Assembly (NCBI RefSeq): GCF_905220365.1
Contig: NC_061135.1
Location: 12,801,501 to 12,865,500 of the forward strand
DNA from: Vanessa cardui
Taxonomy: Eukaryota; Arthropoda; Insecta; Lepidoptera; Nymphalidae
Length of the DNA stretch: 64,000 bases
Direction of reading: 5' to 3'
Shown piece after piece: positions 1-15,100 of this stretch. How positions within the stretch are numbered: position 1 is the stretch's first letter; each line of letters opens with the position of its first letter. The position numbers were made by a program, and so were the translations under genes. Under the pieces are notes generated by a model. That model made no database searches. It was not told the origin of the DNA and saw nothing but the letters and a program-made list of their open reading frames with translations.

Positions 1-1157
1 ATTTCTCTATGCTTTTCTACTCTTTAATTAAGCATACCCAATTGTTTTTTGCAACAGAGTATCTTTAAACTTAGATAAGTTGTTTGCAGCTAATCCAAAG
101 CAAATATTAAGTCTGTAAATTGCACGTTATCAGAAGTATTTCGTTCGAAAACCTAACAATTTCGAGCACGTGACCACCACGAATAAAATCCACAATTGCA
201 CATACTTTTACAACGTCAGTTGCACCAACTTTACGCTTATAGATTTTATTCCACTTGAATATTTATGCTGAATATTCGCTTTTTGAAAATCGAACCGTAT
301 ATTAAGGCTATCTGAATTCCGCTGGGTGAAAATATCTCAAGCATTTAAAATGAAACGTTCTTCATTGTACTCAAGTGTAAGCTAACTTAATTTCATAAAT
401 TTAAACTCAACTAACGTTTAGCTTAAGTGTGAAATGATTAAAAATTAAATGTTTTTTATAGTTCTTTGATACGACCACGAAAGCCCATAATCCACTTTAA
501 TAATAAGGCTGAATTTTATTACGTCGTGAATGCTCAACGAACGTTGGAAACTAAGATGATATATCACATATACACTGGCTTCACCCTTTAAACTACATAC
601 AAGTACCACTAAGAATAGGCTATTTGACAACGCGAAAAATAAATTGTGAATTATTGTAATCAGTGTATATTATGAGTTTAAAAAAGGGTTATTTGCTAAC
701 GAAAGTTGAAAATAATACTTATTTTTTTCAAAAATCCATAAATAAAAATGCAAGTATCAAACGTTTGTCACGTGACACAAAACGCTGCTGATTGGCCGGC
801 CTTATGAGAAGTCACTTTCTTGTAAACTTTGCTTTTCTACCATATGTACCACAGATTAAAATACAGGAAAGTGATGTCACCGACCCCATTGCAGTGCCAT
901 ATTGTCCAAGTAGCGTTTTTGCGCGCGCTGTTTAAATATGGAATTTTTAATATGATATTTTTCGGCAAATATGTACTAATAAAAAAACACAACTTTTACT
1001 GGGTTCCTTCACTTCTAATAAATAATATAAAATGGATTATAAAATCCCCTCAAACAGCCTATTGCTATTTAACGATATAGAATATGTGATATGTGGCTGA
1101 ACCCAGACTTGCCTCTAAATCTATCAGGTAAATACAAGTGATATTTTTGTTTCACAG
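1..1157 (+). other. Intron or upstream sequence of the Fur2-like gene
   Basis: This is AT-rich sequence with no long frame that looks coding. Because the first exon seen starts in phase 0 after a good acceptor, this stretch is most likely the 3' part of an intron. No signal-peptide exon was recognised. Confidence 0.6.
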
Positions 1158-1280
1158 GTAAGATGGGTGATGCAGCAGCGCGAGCTAAGAAGAGTAAAGA
1201 GGGATCAACGTCCTCGCCACGTGATGCGTCAGTCGCCGCTGTCATTTCCAGATCCCCTATTTAAGGAGCAGTGGTACCTT
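1158..1280 (+). CDS. Fur2: Fur2-like exon: end of prodomain and processing site
   Basis: The exon is 41 codons, phase 0 at both ends, between a TTTCACAG acceptor and a GTAAGT donor. It starts VRWVMQQRELRRVKRD. RVKR at the end of codon 15 (base 1202) matches the autocatalytic prodomain cleavage site of furin-type convertases (RTKR in human furin). The exon closes with FKEQWYL, which is the start of the mature catalytic domain in this family. No ATG or signal peptide is present, so this is an internal exon. Confidence 0.92.
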
Positions 1281-4200
1281 GTAAGTATTTAATAAAATAG
1301 CTTACGATTTGTAAAGTACAAAGCTAAACGTTTTGATAAAACATTATCAATCTTAACCGATTATGATTAAGGTTCAAATTTGTACACGCACGTTATTTTT
1401 TTTTTAATAAATATTTTTAACAGATTTTTATGTTTTGGTACAGATTTTGACCACGAATGTTTTTTAATATATATAGGTATTATTATAGATAAGTCTTGAT
1501 AGTAAAATAACAGTGAGTTTTAAAAATCAAATCGTGATCAGTCATAAAAGAGAACGTTTTGAAATGAATGCAAACAAACATGGTCAGATAAACGTTTGCC
1601 AAAGAAAAGTAGCTGAGATTAATACGCTTTCAAGATTTTAAAGCTTGATCTCCAGTTATTATCCACTTTTTCCTTTCTCGACGTCTTCAAGTTGCATAAT
1701 TTTATAAAATTTTAAAAGGTAAATATTAAACGGATGAATAAAATATAAAATTCTAATAGTAAAAATGGAACAGCTCAGTGGAGAGTGAATAATATAAGAT
1801 AAGACGATAAATATCCCATAGAATGATGCTCCAACAAGAGATGTAACAGAAAAAGATATTGAAAAAGAACTTTCTTTAGAGATACTATCCAGAAATATAT
1901 CGTTCGATTTCTATTCATAATTTCTTATTTATTTTTTAAGTTGAATTAATATAAAATTTGAATATTTTAGTTTAATTTTAATTGTGATTACAAATGTCCA
2001 AAAATCATTCGCACTGTAATACATAAAATATGTTTTAGTATATTCAATGTGTCACTAAAACTGCCACCAAACAATTTGTGAAGATAATGTCTGAGGTCAT
2101 ATTTTCTGAGATGTAATTTGTAATTTTGGCAAAAGTGATTTATTCTCAATGGAGAATAGCTAATTTCATAGGATATATTTAAGTATACAAGCGTGTCGCA
2201 GATACTATATATCCTGACAAGTATAATCTAGCCTTTCATTATTATAATCCATTGGTGGCGACTTAACATCAAGTGACCCATTCGTATTCAGATGCTTCAC
2301 TTGGTCATAGGGCTTTGCGATAGCTAAGTCTATTTGGGTAGGCCAGGTTACCTTCCCACTCCTCAGATACACTACCGCTAATAATCAGATGGCTCACTTG
2401 GTCATAGGGTTTTGCGATAGCCAAGTCTGTTTGGGTGAGTCAGGTACGTTACCTTCTCACTATTCAGATACACTACCGCCAAGTACTTCTTACATTGCTA
2501 ATACTGTAATATTTCTTACACCACCAATATCCATGGGTGGTGGGGAAGACTTAGTTAATTTCCCAGAACAAATAAAACATTTATAGAAGACTGTATTTCA
2601 CAATCTGGATTTCCCCTTATTCCTATCATCGTTGTCTATTATTGAACGAAATAAGACGGAAATACATTTTATCAAAGAACAAATACTACTAATACTTACT
2701 AGTAATAAAATTAATAATGTTATTATATTGAATTATTATACGTAGTTTCATAGTAGTGGTTCATAAATTACGAAATCCTGCACTAGTTCGTATATTGTAT
2801 AAAGTTAATAGGATCTTTGATATTAGATACGAGAATAAAAATTATGGTCAGAATTAGTGCGTTTCATATTAAGGATTCGATCCTTATTGCTAACAAATTT
2901 GACAAGAATTTAAATTCATGGCTAGTAAAATATTATTCCAAATTCTATATTAACTTTAATCAGAATCAGAGCACTTTTATATTATCAGATTAGTCTACGA
3001 CGCCTACTTAAAAATTCACTGGAATTGCATAATTTTTTGTTAATCATATATTCTAATCGTAAGTGGCTTCGTAGGAGGTGGTTGTACTTTATCAAATTGA
3101 TTACACTTTTCACATTACTATACAAAATGAGAACATTTTTAGGTATTTTATTATAGAAAAAATATATTATATTGTTGGTGTATATATAACATACTATTTA
3201 ATGATAAGGTTTTGTGCAAACCTGTTTGGTTAGGTACCACTCGCTCCTGGGAAATTCTACTGCAAAACAGCACTCAGTGTTGTTGTGTGAGGTTTGAAAG
3301 GTAAATAAGCCAGCCAACAGGCACAAGGGACATAATATCTTAGCTCCAAATATTGCTGACGCATTAGCGTTTTAAGAAATGGTTAATATTTCTGAGAGCA
3401 CCATTCTATTTGCGCTGGTAACTATTTACTGAGTGCTCCATAAACCCGTCCACCAACTCATGTAATAAAAAAAATATTTGCTTTAAAGTATCATGTGAAC
3501 AACTATCATGCGATCGATTAGATGACTTTGAAGATTAAAATAAAAAAAATTGCAGAAAATTATCAATGTGCTCTTGTCTAACAAAGATCTTTCAAGATCA
3601 AATCTCTGTATTATAATTTAAATTGAGCGAGACATCTCACACAATATAATTATAACTTTACATTAAGCCGTAAAAGAGAATTACATTATACATTGAGAAC
3701 AAAATTATTAGTATTTAGAAACCCCAAATGTTATTTAGTAGGCGTAAGCTCAACCCAGACAATACCATCATCGGTCTTACTATTGGTAATATCAATTTAT
3801 TAGATAACACAGCAGGATCTTGGTTACTTATTCGTTATACCTTAATACCTCGAAGACGTATAATACAACTCACTTAAGTATTTTCCGTTCTCGCTTGATG
3901 ACGCTAGAAGCATTAGGGCAAACAGTAAAAAATACAAACTACGACTTAATTAAGAAAATAGTTAACAATACATTGAAGTGTTGTTCTATTTCTTGTAAAA
4001 TCCAGACAATACCCTCACATATTTAGAATACATTCAAAACGTACACAACTCTATATAAATATTTGAATAAATATTATGTTCTTTTTATACGTGTATTGTT
4101 AATTCTTAATACTTTTTTTTTCTAAACTAAGTAGCAGATATATGTAATGTAGTCTCCATTGTAAAGTATTACAAATATTCCTATTTACCCTATTAAGCGA

Positions 4201-6081
4201 GTTTAAATATTTTGCTAGGAGTGGGGACGACGGTAGCTCAAGCAGTCAGGATCGAACCTGCGACTTCTTACTTCGTTAGGTATATCATAAACCTTTGCGC
4301 TATTGACGCTTAGACTCAATTTCCATACCAAAGTAGACGTAGTATTTTTATAGGTTTAACCAAATTCTAAGAATGGTTTAAAGTAGTTTTAAAATTAATT
4401 CCAACCGAAAACAATTCAATCAGTGGCCGACTGTACATGATTTTAAAGGCGAATGAACTTTACTAAGACAAAGACATTAAAGATGGCGGCATCTTGAAAT
4501 AAAACGGATTCTTTAGTGAAAGAACATGAAGTTTGAAATATCCTCATAAAATCTTTACATTAAAGTTTAGTATTTCTTAAAGTCCGGAGTGGATTCTGAC
4601 TTGATTAAATTTATTACTGTCGGTAATTTAATTCATATTGTTTGTTATCAAATTTTATTTTATTTTGATTTAAATTTTAGTAACACTTTTTAAACTAAGA
4701 AATTATTTTATTTCATGTAGAAATAAATATTTAAGAGTGAATGTCATTTTTTTTTTATTTCGAAAGGATCCGAATTGTTCTTATTTCGAATGTCAAAACA
4801 ATTGTGATAGAAAAATGAACTCACTCTCACTTTCACTCGTTAAATATTGTCAACCAATTTATAGTAAGTGTATTACTTACGTGTACGAGTTTCCAATAAA
4901 TTTTACAATTATTGTAGTCAATAACGCATATCAAATCTGACATTTCACAGTCGTTCTCTGCGATGAGATTCGAGTTTCTTGATTCAGAATAGTTGTTGCT
5001 TATACCACACAAAATGTACTTAGGAAACGTTATAAAATAACACAGTTTTATAATAGGCAAGCATTCGCAAGATTTTCAACATTGTCTCATTTCAGGCGAA
5101 GTCCTAAATGTTTCATAATTTGTATAATCACAAGCAGCAACTGCTGCTAATGAGATGTGTTTTGCAGAACGGCGGCGCCGCAGATGGCCTGGACATGAAT
5201 GTCGGTATCGCTTGGCGCAAGGGTTACACGGGTAAGGGGGTCGTTATAACGATACTGGATGACGGCATTCAACCGAACCACCCGGATCTTTTGCAGAATT
5301 ACGTAAGTGGTTTTTATTAATATTATCTATTCGGTTCAGAAACGGAATTAAATTTTTAATATGATGGTTATTGGTGATTTTTTTTTTGTTTCTAGTTTTA
5401 TTTAGGGACTTTTTTCACAGGTGAAATTGTCAGTCCCATCGTGCCCTAATCTGAGTTCAGTAACATATTAAGAAAATTACTGCATCTCATTTAAATTTAA
5501 AACTATAAAGTATCCTGGCTGCTTCAGACGTAGGAGAAGCCAGAATTCTTTGAAAAATTCCAACAGCACTTATAATTTGTAATTTGTATAATTCGTTATT
5601 GGTGATGATAAAAAGTTTATCTATACTACTATTATAAAGTGGAATAATTTGGATTTTTATGTGTATGTTTGTTATGAATAAATTAAAAAACTAATGTGTC
5701 GATTTCAAAAATTCTTTCACCATTGTTAAGCTACAATTACCCTGAGTAACAAAGACTATATTTATTGCTAGAAAAGATTATGGTCCTTACTAAAAGCGTA
5801 GTCATTGCAACTATTTTCGTTCCCTACTCATGACAAATCTGAGAGGTTATCATTGCATTTTGAATGGAAATATTTGACGATTACTTATGTGGCTAAATGT
5901 AGATGCTATATTTTTTAAGCGTAAAAGATCTCCTGCGTTTAATTATTCAACTTTTTTTTTAATTGTCTATATTTTTTTCTGGGACACTACATGCCTAACG
6001 ACACTAAATCGACGTTACAATAATAACTTAGCTTTTATTATAATCAACCGACTTCCAAAAGGAGGAGGTTATCAATTCGTC

Positions 6082-6128
<47 letters not shown>

Positions 6129-9100
6129 GTTACCTCATAACTTTTCACTGGGTGGACCGATTTTGATAATTTTTTTTTTGTTTGAAAGGTAGTGCTTCCC
6201 GTGGGGTCCCATTTTTTTTTTATTTTTTTCTGATGATGGTATCCATATGAAAACGACATAAGTCTTAAATTTACAGTATGTGTATGCGCGACAAATAGGT
6301 GAATAACTGAAAATCACGTCAACCAATTTTGATAATTCTTTTTTTATTATAAAATATATACTTTAAGGGTAATTTGGTGAAAGTTTGGTAAGGTTCTGAG
6401 CACAGGATCCATGACAAAGTAACGGAACGGAAGGGAACGGAACAATTCTGAGGAGCACGTTAGCGATACTCAGTCGAATCTTTTATTTATAGGTTATTTG
6501 GATATTTGAGTCACCTTCCGTAATGTGGTTATGTTTATGTAATTATCATTGTTGAATACTATAATCAACTAGCTACCCACCCCGGCTTCACACGGGTGCA
6601 ATACTGATACAAAATATACTACAGAATTTGTTTATTTACGACATCACATCGCAAACTTCTAAAATTATCAGTGTTTCTTTACTATATTGTTCATGTATTA
6701 TATACACAAACCTTCCCCTTGAATCACACTATCTTTTAAAAAAAAACGCATCAAAATCCGTTGCGTAGATTTAAAGATATAGGGACAGAGAAAGCGACTT
6801 TGTTTTATACTATGTAGTGATGGAATTCCTATACGGCTCGCAGTTAGGGTGCGATATGGGGCAGAATTTCTTACTATCTTTAATCAAATTTTGTGTATGT
6901 GATACGATGTCATATGATGTACGAAATATAGTTGGTCTTTTTCAAAGTTTTTTTGCTGAGTTCGATTACAGCTCTTTCGAGGGATCCTTGTAGTTTACGC
7001 CGCGTGACGTATTAAATCCGCATTTTCGAAAGTCTATTTTTGCTTTATTCGCAAGTTTCCTTTGAAATTGTCCTCGAAGTAGTTTCTGACTCATATAAAC
7101 GGAACGCTTAATCTATCTATATTAAAAAAAAATAGTTGGTCAACATCAGCTTCACTTAAAATCAAAAAATAAATAAAAATTTTAACAAAAAGAAAAACCG
7201 ACTTCAAACAAAACACTATTTTAAAACAAATGAATATGCACGAAAAAGTAATAAAAATAATTGCGTATTCAACATATTTTTTAGAGTCTTCCTAAGTTAA
7301 ATGAAATGAAAAATATTAGACTACTTAAAAGTCGATTAACGATTATATCATGTAGTTATAATTATTGTTATATTTGGAGTCGGTGTCAGCCAATAAAACC
7401 CTACAGTATATCTATCAAAAAACAATACGAGAATACTTTAACAAATATGTTTTTTACAAATTACCATTTACACAATAATATACTGGATCAATCAAGGGGC
7501 TCGTATCGCTTCTTTCTTTTGATTGTTGGGGCAAGGGCACCGTGGCTGACACCGGCTCCAAATATACCAATAACTATAACTACATGATATAATCGTTAAT
7601 CGACTTTTAAGTAGTCTAATATTTTTCATTTCATTTAACTTAGGAAGACTCTAAAAAATATGTTGAATACGCAATTATTTTTATTACTTTTTCGTGCATA
7701 TTCATTTGTTTTAAAATAGTGTTTTGTTTGAAGTCGGTTTTTCTTTTTGTTAAAATTTTTATTTATTTAATGTCTCAAAGTGTATATTTAAAAAAAAGGA
7801 TATAAAATACTTATAAATTAAGAAAATTTCATTTAACATACATAGTATGTCCTACTTAAAAAAAGCTTAGGTTAAATTTGTGCTATCAAAGCTGAAAAGT
7901 TACAAAAATGACTCTTTGGTTTATTCCAGCATGAAAAGTTTAATAGTGTAATTTTCGTTACAAATTTTCTCTCGCTTCAGAAACAGAAGCCAATTTTATG
8001 GGATAGTTAACGTTAGAACACTAGTGGCTTCTTCATTTATGTAATGTGTAGGGTGGGCCAGTTCTCCCCATACTACTTAAGTTTCATTGCTTCCAAGGGA
8101 TTTCTAGATACATTTGCGGTTTCAATATCGATTACTACGTACAAAGCTGCTAACTTCTTATTGCTGTTGTTATTATAAAATTATAATAACATGTAGTGAT
8201 GATTGTTTGTTGAATTAATTAAATGTTTATAGATATATTTACCTGTTTTTTTGGGTATTATATATACATACAAATTTTGAAGTTTTCTTAGTGCTAGATT
8301 TTTTTTTATTTTTATTTCTTATTAACTGTAACTGAATTCATTTTAATTTAATTCACGGTTTTTATTAAAATGCAATATTGTTCAGGATCCCGCTGCGTCG
8401 ACGGATATAAATGGAAACGACACCGATCCCACGCCGCAGGACAATGGCGATAATAAACATGGCACCCGTTGTGCCGGCGAAGTCGCTGCGGTCGCCTATA
8501 ACAAATACTGTGGTGTAGGCATCGCATACAATGCTAGCATAGGAGGCGTGAGAATGCTAGATGGCCTAGTTAACGATGCAGTGGAAGCCAAAGCGCTCGG
8601 ATTCAATACTCACCACATAGACATTTATAGCGCTTCCTGGGGACCCGAGGACGACGGAAAAACCGTCGACGGACCTGGCCCCTTAGCTAGAAGGTATTGT
8701 CTAACTGCGATTGAAAGAGATAGCTAGAGGCGAGCTCATTAAAAACGACTTTTTGTTTCAGGGCTTTTATAAATGGAGTCACAAATGGCAGAGGAGGAAA
8801 AGGTTCTATTTTTATATGGGCATCGGGAAACGGTGGAAGGCATACCGATTCCTGTAACTGTGATGGTTATGCTAATAGTATATTTACGATATCAATATCT
8901 AGTGCTACTCAAGGTGGATACAAACCTTGGTATTTAGAGGAATGTTCGTCTACTTTAGCCTCGACTTATAGTTCGGGTACCCCTGGCAGAGATAAAAGCG
9001 TTGCAACCGTTGATATGGATGTTCAATTACGGCCAGATCATATTTGCACAGTTGACCACACAGGTACGTCAGCATCCGCGCCATTGGCAGCCGGAATATG

Positions 9101-12100
9101 TGCACTCTCATTGGAAGCGAACTCATTATTGACATGGCGGGACATGCAACATCTTATCGTTATGACGTCCAGGTCACAGCCTTTAGAAAAAGAGGAAGGG
9201 TGGATTGTTAATGGTGTAAAAAGAAAAGTAAGTCATAAATTTGGTTATGGGCTCATGGACGCAGGTCAAATGGTCTCACTAGCGGAACAATGGGTAAATG
9301 TACCGCCGCAACATATATGTAAGTCACAAGAAATAAATGAAGACAGGTCTATTGAAACTTCTTTCGGCTATACAATATCCGTTCACATGGACGTAAATGG
9401 CTGTAGTGGCACAATGAACGAGGTCAGATTTTTGGAACATGTTCAATGTAAAATATCACTAAGCTTTTTTCCAAGAGGAAATTTACGGATACTGCTTACT
9501 TCGCCAATGGGAACTACGTCCACCTTATTATTCGAGAGAACTCACGATGCGACTAGTTCTAACTTTGATGACTGGCCTTTTTTAAGCGTACATTTTTGGG
9601 GTGAAAACGCCGAGGGTCGATGGACACTTCAAATAATAAACGCGGGAAATAATCACGTCACACAACCGGGTGTGTTGAAAAAATGGCAGCTTATTTTTTA
9701 CGGAACAGCCACGAATCCGATACGATTGCGAAATAAAAGTTATTTCAACTCGATTAATGTTCAACAAGATGAAAAAACCTATCACGTCAACGACATTTAT
9801 GATGCGTCTGAGTATTCGCAGTTTCTCAATGAAATCGAACTTGGCATTTCAGACAGACGTAGCTATACGAAAAATATTCCATCTGCACAGAGAAAAAACG
9901 TATTAGCAGATGCTAATGATAAGCAAGTGCAAAGGATGTGCGACCCCGAATGTGACTCGCAAGGTTGTTATGGAAAGGGGCCAACTCAGTGTGTCGCGTG
10001 TAAACATTACCGTTTAGATAATTCATGCGTATCAAGATGTCCACCGAGAAGTTTCGTAAATCAAGGTGGTGTGTGCTGGCCGTGTCACGAGTCGTGCGAA
10101 ACTTGCGCTGGAGCCGGCCAAGATTCTTGTCTTACTTGCGCTCCCGCACATTTACTCGTTGTCGATCTAGCTGTATGCCTCCAGCAATGCCCTGATGGTT
10201 ATTATGAAGATCAAGATGCTAATGCTTGCTTCCCTTGTGCTGAGCATTGCGATACCTGCTCGGAGAAGGCAGACATGTGTTCTTCGTGTGTTCATAGCTA
10301 TGTCCTATACAATGGATCGTGTCTAGCTATTTGTCCTCCTGGCACATATCAAAATGATAACTTCGGTTGTATGCAATGCCACGAATCATGCGAATCTTGT
10401 AACGGACCAAGTGAAACATCGTGTATTTCGTGTAGAATTGGCGATTATGCGTTTAAAGGTCGTTGCTTATCTAAATGTCCCGCCGGGAATTACGCGGACA
10501 TTCAAAAGAGAGAATGCATACCGTAAGTATTAATCCAGCTTTATATTTGTTTTATTTTCGACCGTTACCATTTTTAAAGAGGAAATGTTGTTTTAGGTGC
10601 CCGATTGGATGTTTAATTTGCACATACGCAATTTGTTCTGTTTGCCAAGAGAAATGGATTCTTACTAAAAGAGGAAATTGCCAGCCGAATGGAAATGATA
10701 AATGCGATACCAGTAAGTTAATCTTTAGAAGGCATCTGAAAATATATATATTTTAATTGTTATACCGCATTCTTTTTAAGATAAAGGAAAGTTTTATGAA
10801 TGATTAAAACCTTTGTTAACATACTCGTAATCAGCTTTTTGGTGTTTTGTTGTCATATTTCTTTTATGATTTACAAGAAAATGAATGAAATGACACACAA
10901 AGCCTTACAAAGGATTTTTATATGAGCGCGAACGGGCGTTGAAAAATGTCAATTTAACAGATACCGAAGCTTTTATGTCGCATCGTCTGAGTCCTTTGTT
11001 TAAAAAGTCTTTATTTACAGACGAATATTATGAAGGAGGGCGTTGCAAAAATTGTCATTCCACTTGTGAGAAATGTAGCGGACCAAATGAGTGGGACTGT
11101 TTATCTTGTTCAAGCCCGTTGTTATTGCAGGGATCGAGGTAAGGGTACTTTATTAACACGGATCTTTTGTAACCATTTTGGGAATTCGCCTAACAAGCGT
11201 TTTGTTTAAGATGCGTTGCGGAATGTGGACAAGGCTTTTATCAGACAGCTGGAAGTTGTTCTAAATGTCCTCATACGTGCACGAATTGCGTGTCCAGGTT
11301 AAATTGTACAACGTGTGCAGGTGCTTTGAGATTACAATCAGGTACATGTCGGGCAACATGCGCTCCTGGATATTACCCTGATGAAGGAACTTGTTCCAAA
11401 TGCTACTTGTCCTGTGAGACCTGTACCGGTCCAAGAAGAGATCAATGCGCATTATGTCCGCCAGACTGGAGGCTGGCAGCTGGAGAGTGTAGACCAGAAT
11501 GTCCCCAGAACTTTTTCCCATGGGGTGATAGTTGTAGAAGATGCCATCATTATTGCCAAGACTGTCATGGTGCTGGACCACAACGGTGTACGTCCTGTCC
11601 ACCGCATTTCTCCTTAGAAAGTGGGTTATGTGTTGAGTGCCTTAGTTCTCAATATTATGAGCCTAGAACAAGGACATGCCGTCCATGTCACGATTCCTGC
11701 AGATCTTGTTCTGGGCCTGGCCCTACTAGTTGTGTAACTTGTGCACATCCTTTGCGCTTAGATAGGTAAGTAGCTTAACTTCATACTACTCTTATCTCTT
11801 GTACAATTACTAGTTTTAAAGCGAAACCACTTCTGTTAACTCTATACTGTCTACTACTATCTGTTGTACCATAACCAGTTTTAAAGCGATAAAATTTCTG
11901 ATTTTTTTTAAGTATATTTGAATAGTATTCTAGTCCTAAAAGATCTTAATCAAGCTGCACAGTTACCTATATACACATTCACTTCTCTTTTTTAGTTAAC
12001 AGATATGTCAAATACTATAAAAATATCAAACCTTTTATGCAGAAAACCACAAATAGCTTAATAGATAAGCTATGAAGTATATTAGTTATAATATATTGTC

Positions 12101-15100
12101 TAAATATCAGCAATTACGTTTTAGTTGAGATTTCTATATATTATATTCTATAATATCGTTACGAAATCAGAGATGAAATGCTGATCTTATACTTATGACA
12201 TGTATTTAATACCTCGTCGTAACTTTTACCTAAAATAACTTTATTTCAAACAAAGTGAAATGTTTGGTCGTATTTTTCTCTAAAAAGTTGACTTAGCTTT
12301 TCACGATATAATTACATTATTTTGATTTTTATCTTGTATGAAAATAATAAAATGTAGTTGACATTTTATTACACACTATTTTTTTTTCTGTCATAAAGGT
12401 CATAATCTTGTAATGTGTAGTGCCTTAACAGCTTTGTAGAACATTTAAGACCTCGTTTTATATTCTCGTTATAGAATATCTGAATATTGTTTCACCTAGA
12501 GGATCAGAATTACGATTCAATTGAGAAATCCTGCTAGCATTCCGGTTACCACAGTCATGACTTTTGCAATTTTTTTTGTTTAAAAAATACTTACTGACGT
12601 TCTTTATTTAAATATTTCTTATGTAAATAAAATTATTCCATCCATTTACGAACATTTTAATACGCATTAATATTAAAATATTCACTCATTTTATCTGACG
12701 TTTAATTTCATAGAATAAATGAAAAAGTAATTCATATGATAAAATAATAATTAAAATGCATTATCGTTTATATCAATTTAAACCGTTGACATTTTTTTTG
12801 TCTCTGATATTGTTCGCTTTGAAGCGATTTAAAAATTCCTTTGCATTAACGAGAGAAAAGTTTTAGACGCGGAGTTACTGAAGCGCTTTTTTATTTCAGA
12901 GTGAATCACAAATGCCTGCCGTGTTGCACAGAGAGCATGGTTACGTTGTATTTGAGTACAAACCAATCATCTGACTGTTGTCATTGCGATAGGGATGTGG
13001 GTGAGTATACATAATACTAGTTTGAATTTGTAGGCAAAAATATTTTTCTTTTTACCGACATTTTTATCATTATTATTCCAACGTAGTATAAAACAAAGTC
13101 GTTTACCGCTGCCTGTTTCTATATATGCTTAGATGTTTAAAATTACGCAACATTTTTTTTGATAAATAGAGTGATTTAAGAGGAAGGTTTTCGTATGTAA
13201 TATAAAGTCTATTAATATTTAAAAATAGAAAAAGATATGAAAATTGTACAATGTTATTATATATTTCAAATTAACTTTACCAAGTCTTATTCGGTTTATT
13301 ATGTGAATAAAATACTGTACTATCTTATTTTATTATTAAATCACTGTAACTACACGCAAAATTAAATTAACAAAGACTAGAACTAAATATGACATAAAAC
13401 AGTTTGAAAGAGCACTATACTATGCCTTTTCAAAGGATGTACCTATTTAATGAAAAACCTTTTACAAAATTCAAGTCAATTCAAAAGCAACAATGTTTTA
13501 AAAATCACTTTGATTAATTATTAACAAAATCTAATGTCCCAAGGTAATAACTACATTATATGTACAATACATTGTGTCAATAAACTTTGTTCTTTTGAAA
13601 AATAAACTCATTTAAAACATATGAAACTTTTAAACATTTTAACGAATATATTATTTAATTCTTTTTTAGAGGTTTCAGCTACCACAAAACCTCAGATGTT
13701 TCTTGAAGTAATTCGACTGTAACTTTATATATATTTTTAGGTGGTTGCCTCAACGAATCTTCAGCTGGTAAGAGGCGCATTGCGGAGAACATAGGAGCTC
13801 GTATGACCGCGTCTTTTTTTGTGGACGACGCAAAAGACACGGGGAATATACTTGATAGGGATTTATTGATCATTTTGAGTGTCGGCGCGACGGTTATTCT
13901 CGTATCTATCGCGATGATCGCACTGAGGGTATGTCTTTTGATTAATGATTGATTGGCTTTTAATATTATGTAATGGACAAATGTGTATATTTGATTTATA
14001 TATTTAAGTAACAAAATCTAGAGACTCGACTGAAATTTCAAACACACTAAAATTCGTTGAAATATACCAAGCAGGAGTTCGGAATTCTTCAACTGAGCCT
14101 GAATGGCCAAATTTGAAAATAGGAGACTACCAAAAAATATTCAAAGTTTAAGATTTATTAAAATCAGAATTGCATTCTACCTACCCAGGAATCAAATCCA
14201 TTATTTTGAAAGAAATGTGACGCCTGATGAATTAACAATACTTTCAACTGTCAAATTAAAAAATATCTTATAAGCCAAAAGCAAAATTTTATTGTAATAG
14301 CGAGTCCGTTTCGAAGCGAACGATTCTTATCCGTATATATAAATTGGACCGACCATATTTTCTAAAGTATTCATTCGAATGTTATTGCGTTCAAAAACAG
14401 TCTTGATCTATATTTTCCAAATCTATTAAATATCCAAGGTAACTGTTATATTGACTAAAGATTAATAAATCATTTGCCACCATTTGACACCGGCACCAAA
14501 TATAACAATAACTATAACTACGTTATATAATCGTAAATCAACTTTTAAGTAGTCTAATATTTTTCATTTCTTTTTACTTAGGAGGAATCTAAAAATATGT
14601 TGAATACGCAATTATTTTTATTACTTTTCAGTGCATATGCATTTGTCTTTTTGTTAAAATTTTTATTTATTTATGATTTGCAATCGATACAAATATTTTA
14701 AAAATGGAAACGTTTCTATAGCACAATTTTCCAGCACATTTTTAATCTCCTAAGGTTTGATTTAGCATTAGTCGTTTAGGCAGCCAGCAATTTAGACTAT
14801 AAAACTACGATATAGTATTTTTAGAGTTATATTTTAAATACGTATATGCTATTTTATCTATACTTAAACTTAATATTTAAGTTGAAGAAGCGAGTTCTCA
14901 CGGAGTCTGCTTACTTAGGATTTGAAAACAGAGATTATAAGTTCTACTATCTGAGAAGCGTTTCATTTCTCTGAACCATAAAGTAGATTAGGAATTCCTC
15001 CAGAATAATATACTTATATTTTTTATTATCTGATCAAATTAAAGGTCACCCCTACATAAATTGTATTCAAATCAAAATAGAACCGTTTATTCAAGAAAGC

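Larger units (their letters stand above)
1281..5167 (+). other. Fur2-like intron (3.9 kb) with degenerate repeats
   Basis: No coding sequence was seen. It holds a tandemly duplicated degenerate family B segment (2291-2480), a degenerate family B copy (3205-3455, + strand), and a minus-strand tRNA-like head of a possible third SINE family (about 4225-4330) with a GGTTCGATCCT B box read on the minus strand. Confidence 0.6.
5303..8385 (+). other. Fur2-like intron (3.1 kb) filled with repeats
   Basis: It holds a degenerate repeat with CTATACTACTATTATAAAG (about 5620-5720), a poly-T-containing repeat (6046-6475), a family E copy (6565-6830) and a large foldback element (7167-7768). No exon was recognised inside. 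Confidence 0.7.

Noticed and set aside
4225..4330. Minus-strand tRNA-like sequence in intron 1 as a functional tRNA
   Set aside because: It has a B box but the remaining cloverleaf cannot be folded convincingly by eye. More likely a decayed SINE head.
5887..6192. 101-codon frame rich in Phe
   Set aside because: It is produced by the T runs of a noncoding repeat in intron 2.
7306..7587. 93-codon plus-strand frame in intron 2
   Set aside because: It starts inside the left arm of the foldback element and crosses its centre. The sequence is repeat, not coding.
9582..9785. Minus-strand frame opposite the Fur2-like P domain
   Set aside because: It is a shadow of the large coding exon on the plus strand and has no recognisable motif.
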